From Alitta virens (Eukaryota > Annelida > Polychaeta > Phyllodocida > Nereididae): 64,000 nt of DNA. The position numbers and the translations under genes were made by a program. The stretch lies in NCBI GenBank assembly GCA_932294295.1, contig OW028573.1:67619829-67683828 (forward strand), in the 5' to 3' direction. This document shows, in pieces, positions 50,866-63,831 of the stretch; position 1 is the stretch's first letter; the number at the start of each line of letters is the position of its first letter. Below the pieces are notes generated by a model that saw only the letters and a list, made by a program, of their open reading frames with translations, was not told the DNA's origin and searched no databases.

Positions 50866-51651
50866 TTAAATCATTAACCTTTAAATTATTCACATTTTGC
50901 CATCTAGAAGATAACATCATGAGGGTTATAAAGATTCTGATTGTTCATAAGTCTTTCCTCTCTTCTTATTACTCATTTTGCTTTTCAGACATAGAAAACC
51001 ATAACCCACAGATTCAATAAATATAACTTTCTCCGGGTAATAACAAAAATCTGTTGAATGACAAGATGTCAAATATATATTAACATGCACTAAAAATACT
51101 ACTGCTTGAATGCACCTTAGTTTGGCCAATCACAGTCAAGGGCGGGTACATTTTTAGCCAATAGGATTGCAGTATTCTGTCATAGCCACCTGGTGTAAAT
51201 ACAGAAATCCTTCCGTGAAAATCCACTATTTCTTCAACATGGATTCTCAACCGAATGTGTGACATAAATTAAAATCATGTGATTGGGTGTGTTACTATAC
51301 CTTTCAATATGGCATTATTTGTCTCGTAAATATGGCTGCAAAGTGGAATATGGAGTACCAGTGATTTAAATTTCCCTCCTTATCTCTTTTAAGATGACGC
51401 AGGTGGCCCCCTGGTAGTGAAGAATGACGATGGCACCATGCAGGAGCCTTGTGGAATTGCTTCATTCAAAGATCGTTGTGACAAACGTCTTCCTTAGATT
51501 TACGCTAGGGTCTCAGAAATCCTTGAATTATTGGGGATCCAAGTAAAGTCTAAAGCCCCTGTCACACGGGCCGGTTGTGCCATAGTGAACCCGTAGTATT
51601 ACGTAATAGTTGCGGAAATCGCTACCCGGCTCGAAGCCACTTGAACAAAAC

Positions 51652-53537
51652 GCCATTTGAAATAATGTGAGGCCCAGCTGCCCAGGATGGGGATTTGTGT
51701 CCCCCTGTCCTTTGGCCATTTTAGTTGTGTCCCCTGTCCCTTAGCTATTTTAGTTTTGTGTGTGTCCCATGTCCCTCAAGCCAGGTTATGTGTCCCTTGT
51801 CCCTCGAGGTGAAAGAGGACCAATAGAATCAAATACATATATCCCTTGTGCTGACAGTTACATCAAGTGGGGGTAAATCACTTGGATATATCATTTGTGA
51901 ATACTTTTAGGTCGTGCCTTTCGGCTATACTGCTTCAACATTTTGGCTATTGGCACTGCATGTTTACTTACAGATATTGACAGTGTGGATGATAATGCAC
52001 CATCATTTCGTGAAAGGGCAGTGACTCGCATTAATAGCAATTGTCTCGAACAGTAGCTGACAGTGTCCTCCCTCCCGAGCAACTGTTTGGTGCATGGGGC
52101 AGCCATCTTGACCACCCTCGCCAATATCAGGGTACCATATACTAACGCAACCTTTTGCAATGAAGGGCTAGCCTCCCCTTAGCTGCTTAGAGCTCCATAG
52201 ACTGGAGCTATCTTCCTGGTGAATAACCAGCCTGCCTAGCTGGGGGCAGCCCTTCTGCCTTGGGTCAAAACTTCTTAGAGATGGGGCCAGCCTCACTATG
52301 TTGGGCTAAACATCTGAGGCAGGGCTAGCCAAATGATGGCCCCTGCACTGAAGGATGACTTCTTCTTGCACAGCACCCTGTCTACGAGAAAATACAATAA
52401 AAGTATTGGTGTTCATGGCATCAAATGGTCTGCCATATGGTTGATCAGCCATGTCATGCTTCTGTGATTTTGAGAAGGGGATATTTGTACGATATATAGT
52501 ATGACTCATATGGTCCATATTTTGCCGACATCACCCCGAAACACGGCCCAAGTCGGGGCGATGCTGATAGACATTCCTGACTAATTGGCTATAATTGATT
52601 GGCGGATGGTGTTGGCCTGTAGTGGCTCTCATGCCTCGTTGCCCTTTGTCACGGATATCAGAGGGGTGGGCTGTTGTGGATGGTGATCAGCAGCATTTTG
52701 CTCTTATCAGCAAAATGTGTTTCTGATCAGTTCCAGATTCCAGTTTATAACTCCCCTTGTCTTCACAAATTTCAAGGGTTGAATTGAAGTGCGTGGTTAT
52801 TACACTTTACATTCAGAAGATAAAAAGATATGAAGTCAGGGCAACCCCCATGTGAACCTTTTTTTTTCTAACTTGTCCTTCCAATACGATTGTACAATTG
52901 ACCTTGAAATAGTTTTCTATGTCAGATGACTGACTGACTGCTGTATTAATAATGCTAGCACAGATTATTAAAGAAGGGCTTTGGTGCAGTTACTGACTGA
53001 CTGACTGACTGACTGACTGACAGAAGGCCCGAGAAAAGTAATGAAAGGTTTATTCACTGTTATAAACACTGTATATGAATATCTGCAAGTTTTTTCAGAA
53101 AGGGAAAATCCGTGCAGGTGACTCTCTGTGCCTAGCAGTGACCAGTCGGAACTTTTAATAACCCCTTAGTGGTGTCACCCCCACCCCCTCCACTACCATG
53201 GCCTTGTGTTGGGGCGTCATAGTCGATTGCCCAGGCCAGATCAAAGAAGATGCTTAATTAGTTACTCTGAGACACCATAGTTATTTTCCAATTTTCTAAC
53301 TATACAACAATGACTCACTGTTTGTTGGGTTGCTTTAATTTTCTAGATCAAGAGCATTATGCATTTTATTGCATTGTGTTAAGCAGAACCAGAGATATGA
53401 AAAATGACAATGCAACTAAAAACATATTGAATTTAAATAGCACTCAATTATATTGTGTCCATCTGTATTAATTGCCTAGTATCAAATAACTATATAACCT
53501 AATGACCTTTTTTTGATTTTTTTAGATAAGGGCTTTG
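51652..53537 (-). repeat. right arm of the second inverted repeat
   Basis: It mirrors 48054-49970 with a shorter (GACT)n run at about 52991-53022 and few substitutions. It ends at TAAGGGCTTTGG near 53537. Confidence 0.93.
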
Positions 53538-54461
53538 GTGCAGTCAATACTATGGAGCTAGTAGGTCATGATGGTAGAGGGTGGGCCAGTATCAGGGAAG
53601 GAAGGGCATGGGGTGTTAAAGAATGGGTGACCTGATTAGGGCAAAATATTTCTAGGTAATTTTGCACTCAGCAGTTGTTTGGTCAGGACTGATCACATGT
53701 GTCCTTGTAAACATAACTAGTACTCATGGATTTACCAGTAATCAGCCATATTGTGTCACTGAATCTCAAATGAAGAAATCCAAGTAAATGGAGAATCAGA
53801 AAAAAAAAATTTTTTGTCTGAAATAATATAGTGTGTCAAAGGTCACAGCAAGTTGGCTGCTTGTTCAACTATAGTTCACTTGAGAAATAATGTAGGTCTC
53901 TTGCCTGAATGTTTTTTGATTGATTGATTGATTGATTGTATGCAGGAAACAGGTGTCAATTGTTTGTCAAGTGCTGTTTATCATTCATTCATATAGTCAG
54001 TTCATGGAGTCACAGGAGACTGTCGCTGGTCAGTCACAAAGTTATTAGTCAGTCTATTACTCCTGTCTATCTCAGATCTCTGTCTTTGCCGTTGCCATAG
54101 CAACCATTTGTCAAGAGTCTTGTGAAAACAAATGGCAATCTCATGGTGATATTAATCAGATATCATCAATATGATGTGAGACTATGAGATCGCTGTGAGA
54201 TCACAAGGGGCTTAAAAGTCACATGTATATTATTATATTAGTCTTTATAAAGTTGACATACAATGCAATTTAAAAACCTCATCTGATCTGTCAAACAGAT
54301 CATGGACGAGTTGTGGCTTTCCTATAAAATCATGTGATGATATTAAACACACGTGGTTAACTCAGAAGAAATCTGATACTTTTCTGCCGAAGGTAATTCA
54401 AACACTACATGTAATACTAATATAACTAATCTAATTTTTATCACCTTATAATATGAAATTT
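53538..54461. other. single-copy stretch without a recognised gene
   Basis: Only a short (TTGA)n run near 53918-53938 stands out. Confidence 0.5.
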
Positions 54462-54628
54462 ACCTGTTTGCTGGCGCCTTCGAAGGTCCTGGGCCTCCAC
54501 GCGGCGAAGGTGGATACACTTGGGGTGAAGTCCTCTATCCCCAGTGGCTAAAACAGGACAGTGCGCATTGCACAAGCTGCTCCAGCTTTACAGGAGGGTG
54601 TTTCCCCTACCATACAGGGGAAACAAAA

Positions 54629-55989
54629 ATGAATATGTCCGAATCGACAATTTCAGACCGGCTCGCACGTCCCCCGGGTGAACAAGGTGCGCGTCCCTCA
54701 GCGGTAAACCAGGCTGAGGTCGAAAATTGGCTACTGTTTCCAGACTTGGTAAACGTTTGCGTCCATCATTAGATGACGCAAATCAAAGTTCTAATAATGA
54801 AGATATATCTAAGCCTTGGCCCAAGTTTCTTGTTGTTACTGGCAGTGATGCTGGGTTTTTCCCGACTTTTAGCCATAACAATATGCAGAACAATTAAGGA
54901 AAGCATTGGTTTTGTTGAAAATACAAGACGTTTAAGCAATTCGTCCTTGCTGGTGCAGGTTGCCCACAGGGACCAGTCGCTGAAATTGCTGGGGTTGGAG
55001 GCCTTTGCGGGTGCCCCTGTTAAGGTGGAGTGCCATCGGTTTTTCAACTCCTGCAAGGGAGTTGTAACATCGCATGAGAGCAGTCTCTGCTCCGATGACG
55101 AACTGAGGGACTGGCTGGATGACTACAATGTCATCCACATTCATCGCCAGCCCCCAAGATATTCACGACAGCTACTCACTCTGACCTTTGATGGCACAGT
55201 GTTGCCTGACAAGGTCAGCATTGGGTTCGAGTGGTGTAGGGTACGTCCCTACATCCCGAACCCAAAACGATGTTACAACTGCCAAAGATTTGGCCATTTC
55301 AGCGGCTCCTGTCGTGCCAAACCATCCTGTGCCAATTGTGGATCACGGGAACACACCCATTCCCGTGACTCACCATGTACGAATTCATCGTAATGTGTTA
55401 ATTGTGGAGGTGATGGGCCAGCCTATCACCGTGGCTGTCCCAAATGGCAGCTAGAGAAAGAGATCCTGAAGTTAAAGACCACCAAGGATATCTCCTTTCC
55501 CCAAGCGCGCCGTATAGCTGAACAGGCTGCTGGGGCAAGCTATGCCTCAGTCCTGTCTCAGATGGCTGGACCTAGATCCTAATTATAAAATATTCAAAGA
55601 TAAACCAGAATCTAAGACTTCACAGTCAGACGATCTCCTCGCAAGAATAAAGCAGCATGCTACAGATGTCGGAAAAGGACATCTTGTAGCTCCATCAGTT
55701 ACTGCTTCACAACTTAGTGTACCCTCACAGGGTGCACCTTCCGGCGATGAGTCGGAAGAGATACACCAGCCGATGGAAGAGGAGGCAGGGACTACCATCA
55801 TCCCTAGGCCTCAACGGGAGGGGGCAATTGATAAAAGATCAATTGTTCCCAAAAGACCCCCCCCCCCCTCATCAGAAAAACCCTAGAAAAATCGAGTGCA
55901 ATGGGCACCATAAGACCACCATCTAAGCATGGTGGGGCCCCCAAAAAGATCTAAACACCAAAAGAGGCAGCGACTTTGAAGAAAAAGTG
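54629..55989 (+). pseudogene. LINE ORF1 with several lesions
   Basis: A base is missing in GTCGAAAATTGGC (near 54725), one is added in GGGTTTTTCCCG (near 54856), and TAT is changed to TAA before the third zinc cluster (near 55391). About 60 bases are deleted after GATGGCTGGACCTAGATCC (near 55575), and a C-run is expanded near 55860. The first two zinc clusters can be read (CYNCQRFGHFSGSC, CANCGSREH). It has the same ORF1 subtype as at 33422. Confidence 0.9.
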
Positions 55990-56060
55990 AATATTCATAC
56001 AAATTCATACCATGCACTATGGATTTTACTATGATAATATTAAACTCTTTTAACTAATTC

Positions 56061-59000
56061 ATGGACAGTATCATTCAGTGGAACTGTCGAGGTTTCAGAG
56101 CCAACTTCGATGAAATAGGTTGCATGGTCCAAGACTTAAACCCTAGTGTTTTCTGCCTGCAGGAAACATTTCTGAAACCTCCAAATAGTTTTAAACTGAG
56201 AAACTACCATATGTATAATACATATGGCAATATTGCCCACGATAGAGCCACTGGTGGCTCATCAATTTTAGTTAAAAATGGAATCATTCATTCTCATATT
56301 CCACCTAACACAAACCTTCAGGCTGCAGCAGTTCGTCTGAACCTGAATAAAACATTCACTATATGTTCCTTATATATCCCTCCACCCTTTCACCTTACAG
56401 CCAGTGATTTTCCTTCGTCTCATTGCCATGGTCTCTGCCTGTCCTAATTAGCCCAACTGGTGCAGAAATACAGGACGTAAAGCCCTAATCACCCACCCAC
56501 CCACCCACCCACAGCCAGTGATTTGCATAACCTTTACAATCAACTTCCTGAACCGCGTCTTATCCTAGGAGATTTTAACAGCCATAACCAATTATGGGGA
56601 AGCACTTCCCACAACAACAAAGGAAAAACCATTGAAGACTTTCTCAATGACCACACCCTTTGTTTGTTCAATGATGGTTCATCCACATATCTTCACCCAG
56701 GTCATGGAACATTTTCATCAATTGACCTTAGTATATGTGATCCAGCGTTATTTCTGGAATTTGAATGGAGAGTATTAGAGGACACTCACGGCAGTGATCA
56801 CTTTCCCATTGTCCTACAAAAAGTAGAAGGTACGAGAGAAGTGGGTCAACTCCGATGGAAGTTGCATAAAGCGGATTGGACCTCCTTCGAAAAGCACTGC
56901 TTAGAAACAATTTCTATGTCTCATTATAGGAATTGTAATAGTCTCGTTAAAGATTTTACTGATGATATTACTGATATAGCCAATAAACAATACCGATGAC
57001 AAAAAATAATTCTAAACAAAGTGCAAGACCCTGGTTTGACGACGAAGTAAGAGAAGCTATTAAAAACTGTAAGAGAGCCCTCAGAATCTTTAAATCACAG
57101 CCGACCATCAACAATCTGAATAATTTTAAGTGCCTGAAAGCCAAAGCGCGTAGAATTGTCATGCAAAAAAAACGTAGTTGCTGGAGAGACTATGTCTCCA
57201 GACTCACTGAAAGAACTCCTAACAATAAAGTCTGGAAAATGATTAAGAAGATTGAGGGAAAGAACCTAGCTTCACATGTAAGCATTCTAGAAGTGAATGG
57301 AGAACATCTCTCCTCACCAGAACAAATATCCAACGGGTTAGGAGAACAGTTTGCGTACAACTCCTCGTCAGAGTACTATACGAGAGAATTCCAATGTTAT
57401 AAGGCTCAAGCTGAGAAAATAACCCTAAATATACAGTCTGATAACAGCGAAGATTATAACTCCTACATCACCTTAGAAGAACTTCAGAAGGCCATCTTAA
57501 AAGCGACTGACTCTGCAACAGGTCCTGATAATAAACATTATCAAATCTTAAAACACCTACCTCAATCCTCTTTAAAAACATTACTGTATATCTTTAATCA
57601 AATTTGGGAGAAGGGATGTCTTCCAGCCCTCTGAAAACAAGCCACGGTCATCCCAATTCCCAAGCCGGGGAAGGATCATAGTGATCCTCTGAATTATCGA
57701 CCAATAGCCTTAATCAGTTGTCTATGTAAGACAATGGAACGAATTGTTACTGATAGACTGGTTTGGTTCCTGGAGTCGAACCAGCTTATTACAGAGTTCC
57801 AATCTGGATTTCGCCGTCACAGGAGCACATTAGATCATTTAGTCAGACTGGAAACTTATGTTAGAGATGCTTTCATTAACAGAGAACATGTAGTAGCCAT
57901 ATTCTTTGACCTAGAAAAAGCTTATGACACTACATGGAAATATGGAATAATGAAAGATCTCCACGACTTCGAGGTCGCCTTCCAGTTTTCATCGGATCCT
58001 TCCTACAGGATCGCTTCTTTAAGGTCCGAGTGGGATCAACGATGTCAAGCCCTTACTCTCAGGAGAATGGAGTCCCTCAGGGTAGTATTCTCTCGCCTAC
58101 CCTCTTTAACGTCAAAATCAACAGTATAGTAAATTCCATCTCAGAAAATCTCATGTCGTCCCTATATGTTGACGATTTCCTCATTGCATACCGTTCCAGA
58201 TATATGCCAACCATAGAACGACAACTGCAATTAAATTTGAATAGGATTCACAAATGGTCACTTGAAAATGGCTTCAAGATCTCTAAACAGAAGACAGTTT
58301 GTATGCCTTTCTATTATTTACGATCAAACCATCCAGATCCATCACTAATAATTGACAACTGTCAAATAAAAGTGGTGAATGAAACAAAATTTTTGGGTGT
58401 ACTCCTTGACTCCAAATTGTCTTTCATTCCCCATATCAAAGCACTGAAAGCAAAGTGCCTGAAATCAATGAACCTCCTTAAAGTAGTGAGCAAATATAAT
58501 TTGGGTGGGGACACAACAGTCCTCCTTCGTCTCTATCGAGCAATTACTCGTTCTCGACTTGATTATGGTTCTGTGGTATATGGCTCCGCCAGACCATCTT
58601 ATCTAAAATGCCTGAATTCTGTACATCATCAAGGGTTGCGACTAAGCTTAAGAGCTTTTCGTACATCTCCTGTAGAGAGCTTATATCTACTGGCAGGGGA
58701 ACCTCCACTTTCCCTACGTCGTATCAAGTTATCCATGCAATACATACTAAAAGTAGCTTCAACTCCAACAAATCCAACATATGATGTAATATTTCATCCA
58801 AAGTACATGCATCATTATGAATCTCGTTCAAACGCCATTCGACCACTGGGATTACGCATGAAATTCTATCTTGAGGCTGCAAAAATTGATACTACAATCA
58901 TTGCCGAGACGGAAGCACCACCCATTCCGCCATGGATTCTCCCAGTCCCGAAAGTTATACTAGATTTGGCAGAGCTTAAGAAAAGCGAAACCAATCCGGT

Positions 59001-59850
59001 AGACTATCAAAACCTATTTTATAGTATAAGGTTTAAATATGATTCGTACAAATTTCTATACACAGATGGCTCAAAAATGGAAAGATGAGTAGGCTGTGCA
59101 GTCACTTCTTATAAAACCGTTATAGCTGAATGTCGTCTTCCAGACCACTGCTCAATATACACTGCATAATTAACAGCTATTTACCTTGCCTTAAAGAACA
59201 TCGAGGACTCAGAATCAGATCGTTATGTTATCTGTTCTGATTCCAAATCTGCTCTTCAAGCAATCCAAAATAAACAACTTGATAACCCTGGGATCTTAGA
59301 TGTTCTTATTAAGTATTTCTATCTTCACGAATACAAAGACATAGTATTCTGCTGGATTCCTGGACACGCTGGCATTGAAGGGAATGAAAAAGCAGACCTG
59401 GCAGCAAAAAGGGCTCTTACAAAAGAGATAACTGATTTTACCATTCCATACACTGATTTTAAAATGACTATAAAATCTTTTATCATGTCTTGCTGGCAAA
59501 GACAATGGAATGAATGTAATAACAACAAGTTGCATTCAATCTTACCTTGCATTCAAAATAAAATACCTAATAGGTTCAATACTCGCAAAGATCAAGGAAT
59601 ATATCACAGATGCCTCATAGGACATTCAAGACTTACACATTTACACCTTTTAGTCAATGAACCGGCACCGGTATGCCAGAGTTGTCGGTGCCCCCTAACA
59701 ATCAAACATATTTTATTAGATTGCAGCCACTTACAACGCTTTAGAAGACCCTTGTTTCAAGCTAATACCTTACAACATCTCTTTACCAGATATCCAACCC
59801 AGACAATTATTGATTTTTTATATGCTTCTGGTTTCTACTACCAAATATAG
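56061..59850 (+). pseudogene. LINE ORF2 with a SINE insertion and multiple stops
   Basis: Lesions in order are a SINE at 56411-56510 in the endonuclease region, a one-base loss in CCAATAAACAATACC (near 56989), TGA near 57632 and a 7-base deletion in CCACGACTTCGAGG (near 57968). TGA near 59086 directly follows the first RNase H motif, and TAA near 59167 replaces the Glu codon of TAELTAIY. The YVDDF and GNEKADLAAK motifs can still be read. Confidence 0.92.
56411..56510 (+). mobile_element. 5'-truncated SINE inside LINE ORF2
   Basis: It runs from TCCTTCGTCTCATTGCCATG to a long (CCCA)n tail. A 14-bp duplication ACAGCCAGTGATTT is at 56397-56410 and 56511-56524. Confidence 0.95.
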
Positions 59851-59949
59851 TTGATCAATCTTAACCTAGAGAGCCTCTACATAGCCCACTCAGGTGCTGA
59901 TGAGGCGTTAAACAATAACTCACACACACACACACACCTGTTTGCTGGC

Positions 59950-61200
59950 CAGTGCTGGTCATCCACTTAAATTAAATATAGCCCCGTGCCACCCTAAAAG
60001 AATGTTGAAAGTAATGAGTGGATCAATTTTCTGGTGCTTCGCCAAATCATTTTTCATGCGGCAAACTGTTCAGCCCAGATAACACCATCACGATTTTGAC
60101 TTCGATGTATCATGATGAGCAAATTCGCCAGGCATCCTCAAAAGTCGGCTTTTTGATTGGGAATCATCTTAATTGATCGTATAGTGTTTCTGTGAGCGTC
60201 ATCAGTTGGTACTTTGTTTTGAGTCAAAACTATTTTTCAGAGCTAAGATTTTGTTTGTAGTTAGGAATTTGTAAGGCCATCGTAGCTCATTGTAGGACGT
60301 CGTAGGAGGTCGTAGATGGGATTGATATATAATTGCCATGTTCCATAGCCAATTAAGCTTGATATGAGGAAGGGCTACGGTTACGATTTTGTAACGATAA
60401 GCTATGTTCTTTGATATCGTAAATATCCGAAGTGAATCGTAGTGCTACTTATGTTAACGTTTAATTTGGGTCTAATTATCGATTAAAAGGCCAAGATCGA
60501 ATGACAACAATTATGAGATCGTCATCAATCGGCACCACATACGATCGTGAATGTGTGAACTGGGCTTAATTTGGATTATCTACGACCTTATTACCAATTC
60601 GATCCTGTGACTTCCCTACGATCGTATACGAAGTCCTACAAACTCCTACGACAGTGACTGCATATGTGGATTCATAGCAGTCCGTAGCTGATCGAAGTGC
60701 GGCCCCTAAACTCTTTGATGCAATATTTTCTAAATATTAAGAAAAAAGATTTTCACAATATTTAAATCATGATTCAGGTTTAATACATGAAATATAACAG
60801 CAACATGTCTGGAAAATCTTTATTTTTAAATGAACATTCGATCAGTATCTGGAAGTTATCAACTTCAAACAAAATTGCTATTATTTCTTTTTATACTGAA
60901 TATATAAATGGCAATAATAGTAGGTGAGCATTCACAGTGATGTATCTCTCCATGTCATGTCTTGTTGTCAGTCAGGCTCATGATTAGGTCCACTTCTACA
61001 TCAGTATAAACCTCTGAAAATTATAATTGAAAAAAGCTGTTTAAATTGAAACTCAGCATGACAGCTGTGACTGTGTTGCCATCCATTTATGATGTTGCAC
61101 ATGTTTAGAGGATTAAATCTTCAATAGCAACCTATTTCACAGATATTCCTGGATTTTGTTGCTGAGACTTGAAAACTGTCTCCACATCACAACGGCTCCC
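59950..61200. other. non-coding stretch with CGTAGG/CCTACG-rich segment
   Basis: Between about 60270 and 60700 the words TCGTAGG, CCTACGA and TACGATCGTA recur on both strands, which hints at an old element with inverted ends. No exact ends were found. Confidence 0.4.
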
Positions 61201-61745
61201 AGATAATTTAAATTAATATTTTCATGATGTGAATAAAAACATTGCGTGCAGCATTGTTTTTAGTGTAGTGATATTTTTAAAAACATTGCACAGACATCAT
61301 TACAAACATACATATTATCATTTACCTAATGTTGAGACAATACTATTTGAACATTATGTAACAATATGATAGTGTGGACCTAGAAATACTTGGGGCAACA
61401 TCGTTAATCATATTATAACAAAAAACACTACAGAAATATTGGCAGAACACATTTTGATATGGTAAATAAAATCCTTCTTGCAATGTCTTTAATAACATAT
61501 TAAAGAAAAAATATGACACATATTTTTACAAAAAACACATTATCATTCAAATGCTGTTGTGACAATATTATTGGAGCATAATGTAACAATATGAAAGTGT
61601 GGACCCAGAAATGCTTGCGGCAATATTATTATCATATCATGAAAATAGTTTGACCAGGTAAATTATATTATACAATGTTGTCTCAACATTTACACAATCT
61701 GTTTTGGAACATTTTTTGTCAAATATTGTCCCAATGAGTGAGTGC
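61200..61745. repeat. diverged tandem repeat, ~225-bp unit
   Basis: GTGTGGACCTAGAAATACTT (near 61371) and GTGTGGACCCAGAAATGCTT (near 61596) are each preceded by a stretch with ATTATCATT and AATGTAACAATATG. Two clear copies and a partial third are seen. Confidence 0.75.
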
Positions 61746-63830
61746 TAATATTATTCAAAAGTTGTTGTGTTTGCAGGGCTATGACATCTTATGTTCTACA
61801 AAGTGCTGCGAGTTCGTAGTAGGCTACAATGATTTTATAACATCTAAGAATCGCGCAGCCTTCCAGGAACTGTGGAGAATTGTGACGAACCTCGGCGACT
61901 AGATATGAATTTTGACAATGTCTGAACTTGACGAAAAACTAGTAGCACCTTCTGGATAATGTCTTTCATAACTTGTATGGTTGCTATAGCTTCTGTTTGG
62001 GTGATTAGATATGTAGTGTCACCACCGCTAGTGGTGCCTTTTTTTAAAATTACATTTCTTTAATTAAGTCTTCCAATTGACTGAACAAATAAACTTTTTT
62101 ATTCATTGTAAACAACACTGGGAGTGAGAGTCTTATCAGTATTAGGATAATCTATTGAGTATTTGTATAATGGTTTTTATTGTAATAATTTGGTTATGTG
62201 CAGCCTGACATTTCATACTGAATTTTTGAATAAGTCCACCGAAAAAGTTTAAAAACCAAATTACAAAATCATATAATCAGTTCTATTTCTAGGCGCAGAA
62301 AAGATCAATTCTCACAATCGGTGAATTTCAACTTAATACGTACAGTTAATCGGGTAATTACATTATTGCATCTTGTCTAGTTTAATGATTAACCAATATA
62401 CTGGTTCTATTTAAAGGCTCATAAAAGATCAAGTCTCGAGATGTGTGAATTTGAATTGAATAAGTAATGCCACCTGAAAACAAAGTGTTGTTTGTTATCA
62501 TACATGTTTTATGCTTCGCTATCTTCTTTTCTTTTTGTTCTGAAACTGGTATCCCTGCATTATCCCAACCCAACCTATCATTCTTTCGTATTTTATAAAT
62601 ATGTCATATATTCCTTTTTACTATATTATCCTTGTATTTTATTTTTTTACTATATTATCCTTGTATTTTATTTTTTACTATATTATCCTTGTATTTTATT
62701 TTTTTATGACATCTTTTTGATGCTCTGCAGTCAATAAAATTCGATATATATATATATTATATGTTATTTTTGATTGTATATCATTACTATTAATAACAGT
62801 TATGATTGCAAACCTCAGAATTCTTTCTTCAAACTAAAGCCTACATATGGATCCACATACTCAGTGATAAATCATAATAGTGCGGTAATTTTGCTCAGCA
62901 ATAAAATATTTATTTCTACCTTTTCATCTTAAATGATTCATCAATAGATGTCTGTGGAACCTGAATTGTTTTTAAATAACAATCAGTCATTATAGATTTG
63001 CTGGAGAGTAATAACACAGATTTAGAAAATACGAATAATGAACCTAGTATTTATCAGCTATCACCTTATACTATGTACTTAAATTAACATTGTGATGATG
63101 AACAGTATTAACTGCAGTAATATATGTATTTAGGATTACTGTATACATGCGATATATGTATATATATATATATAATGTATTGAAACAAAACTTAATGCTC
63201 ATATTACCGTGCTATTGTTAGAGGTCACCAAAGGTCATGGGGATTATTATATTAATCGATTGAATTGATTTAATTATTTGATTAAGCAATTAATCGTTCA
63301 AAAAAAGGGGTGACACCAGGGAAAAAGGGGTGACACCGGGCCTAGTGAATAACCTGCGGGTCATGAGTCGTACAAGACAACCAGATTCATGCCATAGTTC
63401 TAATAAAATTTGATTAATTTCTGGTTTTTTTTGGGATGATAATTGAGTTAATTTTATAGTTTTTGATGACTTAAAATAACCCCGTGCAGTTATGAGTGGT
63501 TAATTTCGAGATGGGTGATTGAATTACTACGTTTTGTTGTATTTCGATGGTAAAAACCAGACGCCGGGATAATTAGGTTACTTCTTGGTTAGAGGCAAGG
63601 AGCGTGTTTTAATGATTCGATACAGCCTCCTCCCTTCGCCTCGGAAACCCTGACATGAGTTATGGGTGTTTTATCTATCTAAAAAAACGCCATTTGCTCG
63701 TAGGATAGAACATTATGATCACACGGAGGTTTTACATTAGGAACATCTCCGTATTTTAGCACGAAGTTACCTAGGAAGAGACCTAATTTAGACAATGAGG
63801 TCGCAAGACCTTACACCATTAAGAAGGTTA
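61746..63830. other. AT-rich non-coding stretch
   Basis: It includes a diverged duplication near 62280-62450 (GTTCTATTT...AAAAGATCAA twice), an (AT)n run near 62745 and a duplicated AAAAAGGGGTGACACC near 63302. No gene is recognised. Confidence 0.45.
62620..62705. repeat. three-copy ~28-bp tandem repeat
   Basis: TACTATATTATCCTTGTATT followed by a T-run occurs three times in a row. An open frame across it is low-complexity. Confidence 0.9.
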
Positions 63831-63831
63831 A

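Larger units (their letters stand above)
49971..51651. other. spacer of the second inverted repeat
   Basis: It contains a SINE and a MITE (listed separately) and otherwise AT-rich sequence without a recognised gene. Near 51557 GCCCCTGTCACACGGGCC looks like the end of another small element, but no partner end was found. Confidence 0.6.
54476..59935 (+). mobile_element. full-length Nimb/I-like LINE, decayed
   Basis: A 14-bp duplication ACCTGTTTGCTGGC flanks it (54462-54475 and 59936-59949). The 5' end, leader and 3' tail are complete. It has far more lesions than the other copies and is likely the oldest full-length insertion here. Confidence 0.95.

Noticed and set aside
62492..62737. 81-codon hydrophobic frame as a membrane protein gene
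   Set aside because: Its second half is three copies of a 28-bp AT-rich repeat; the hydrophobicity comes from T-rich codons.
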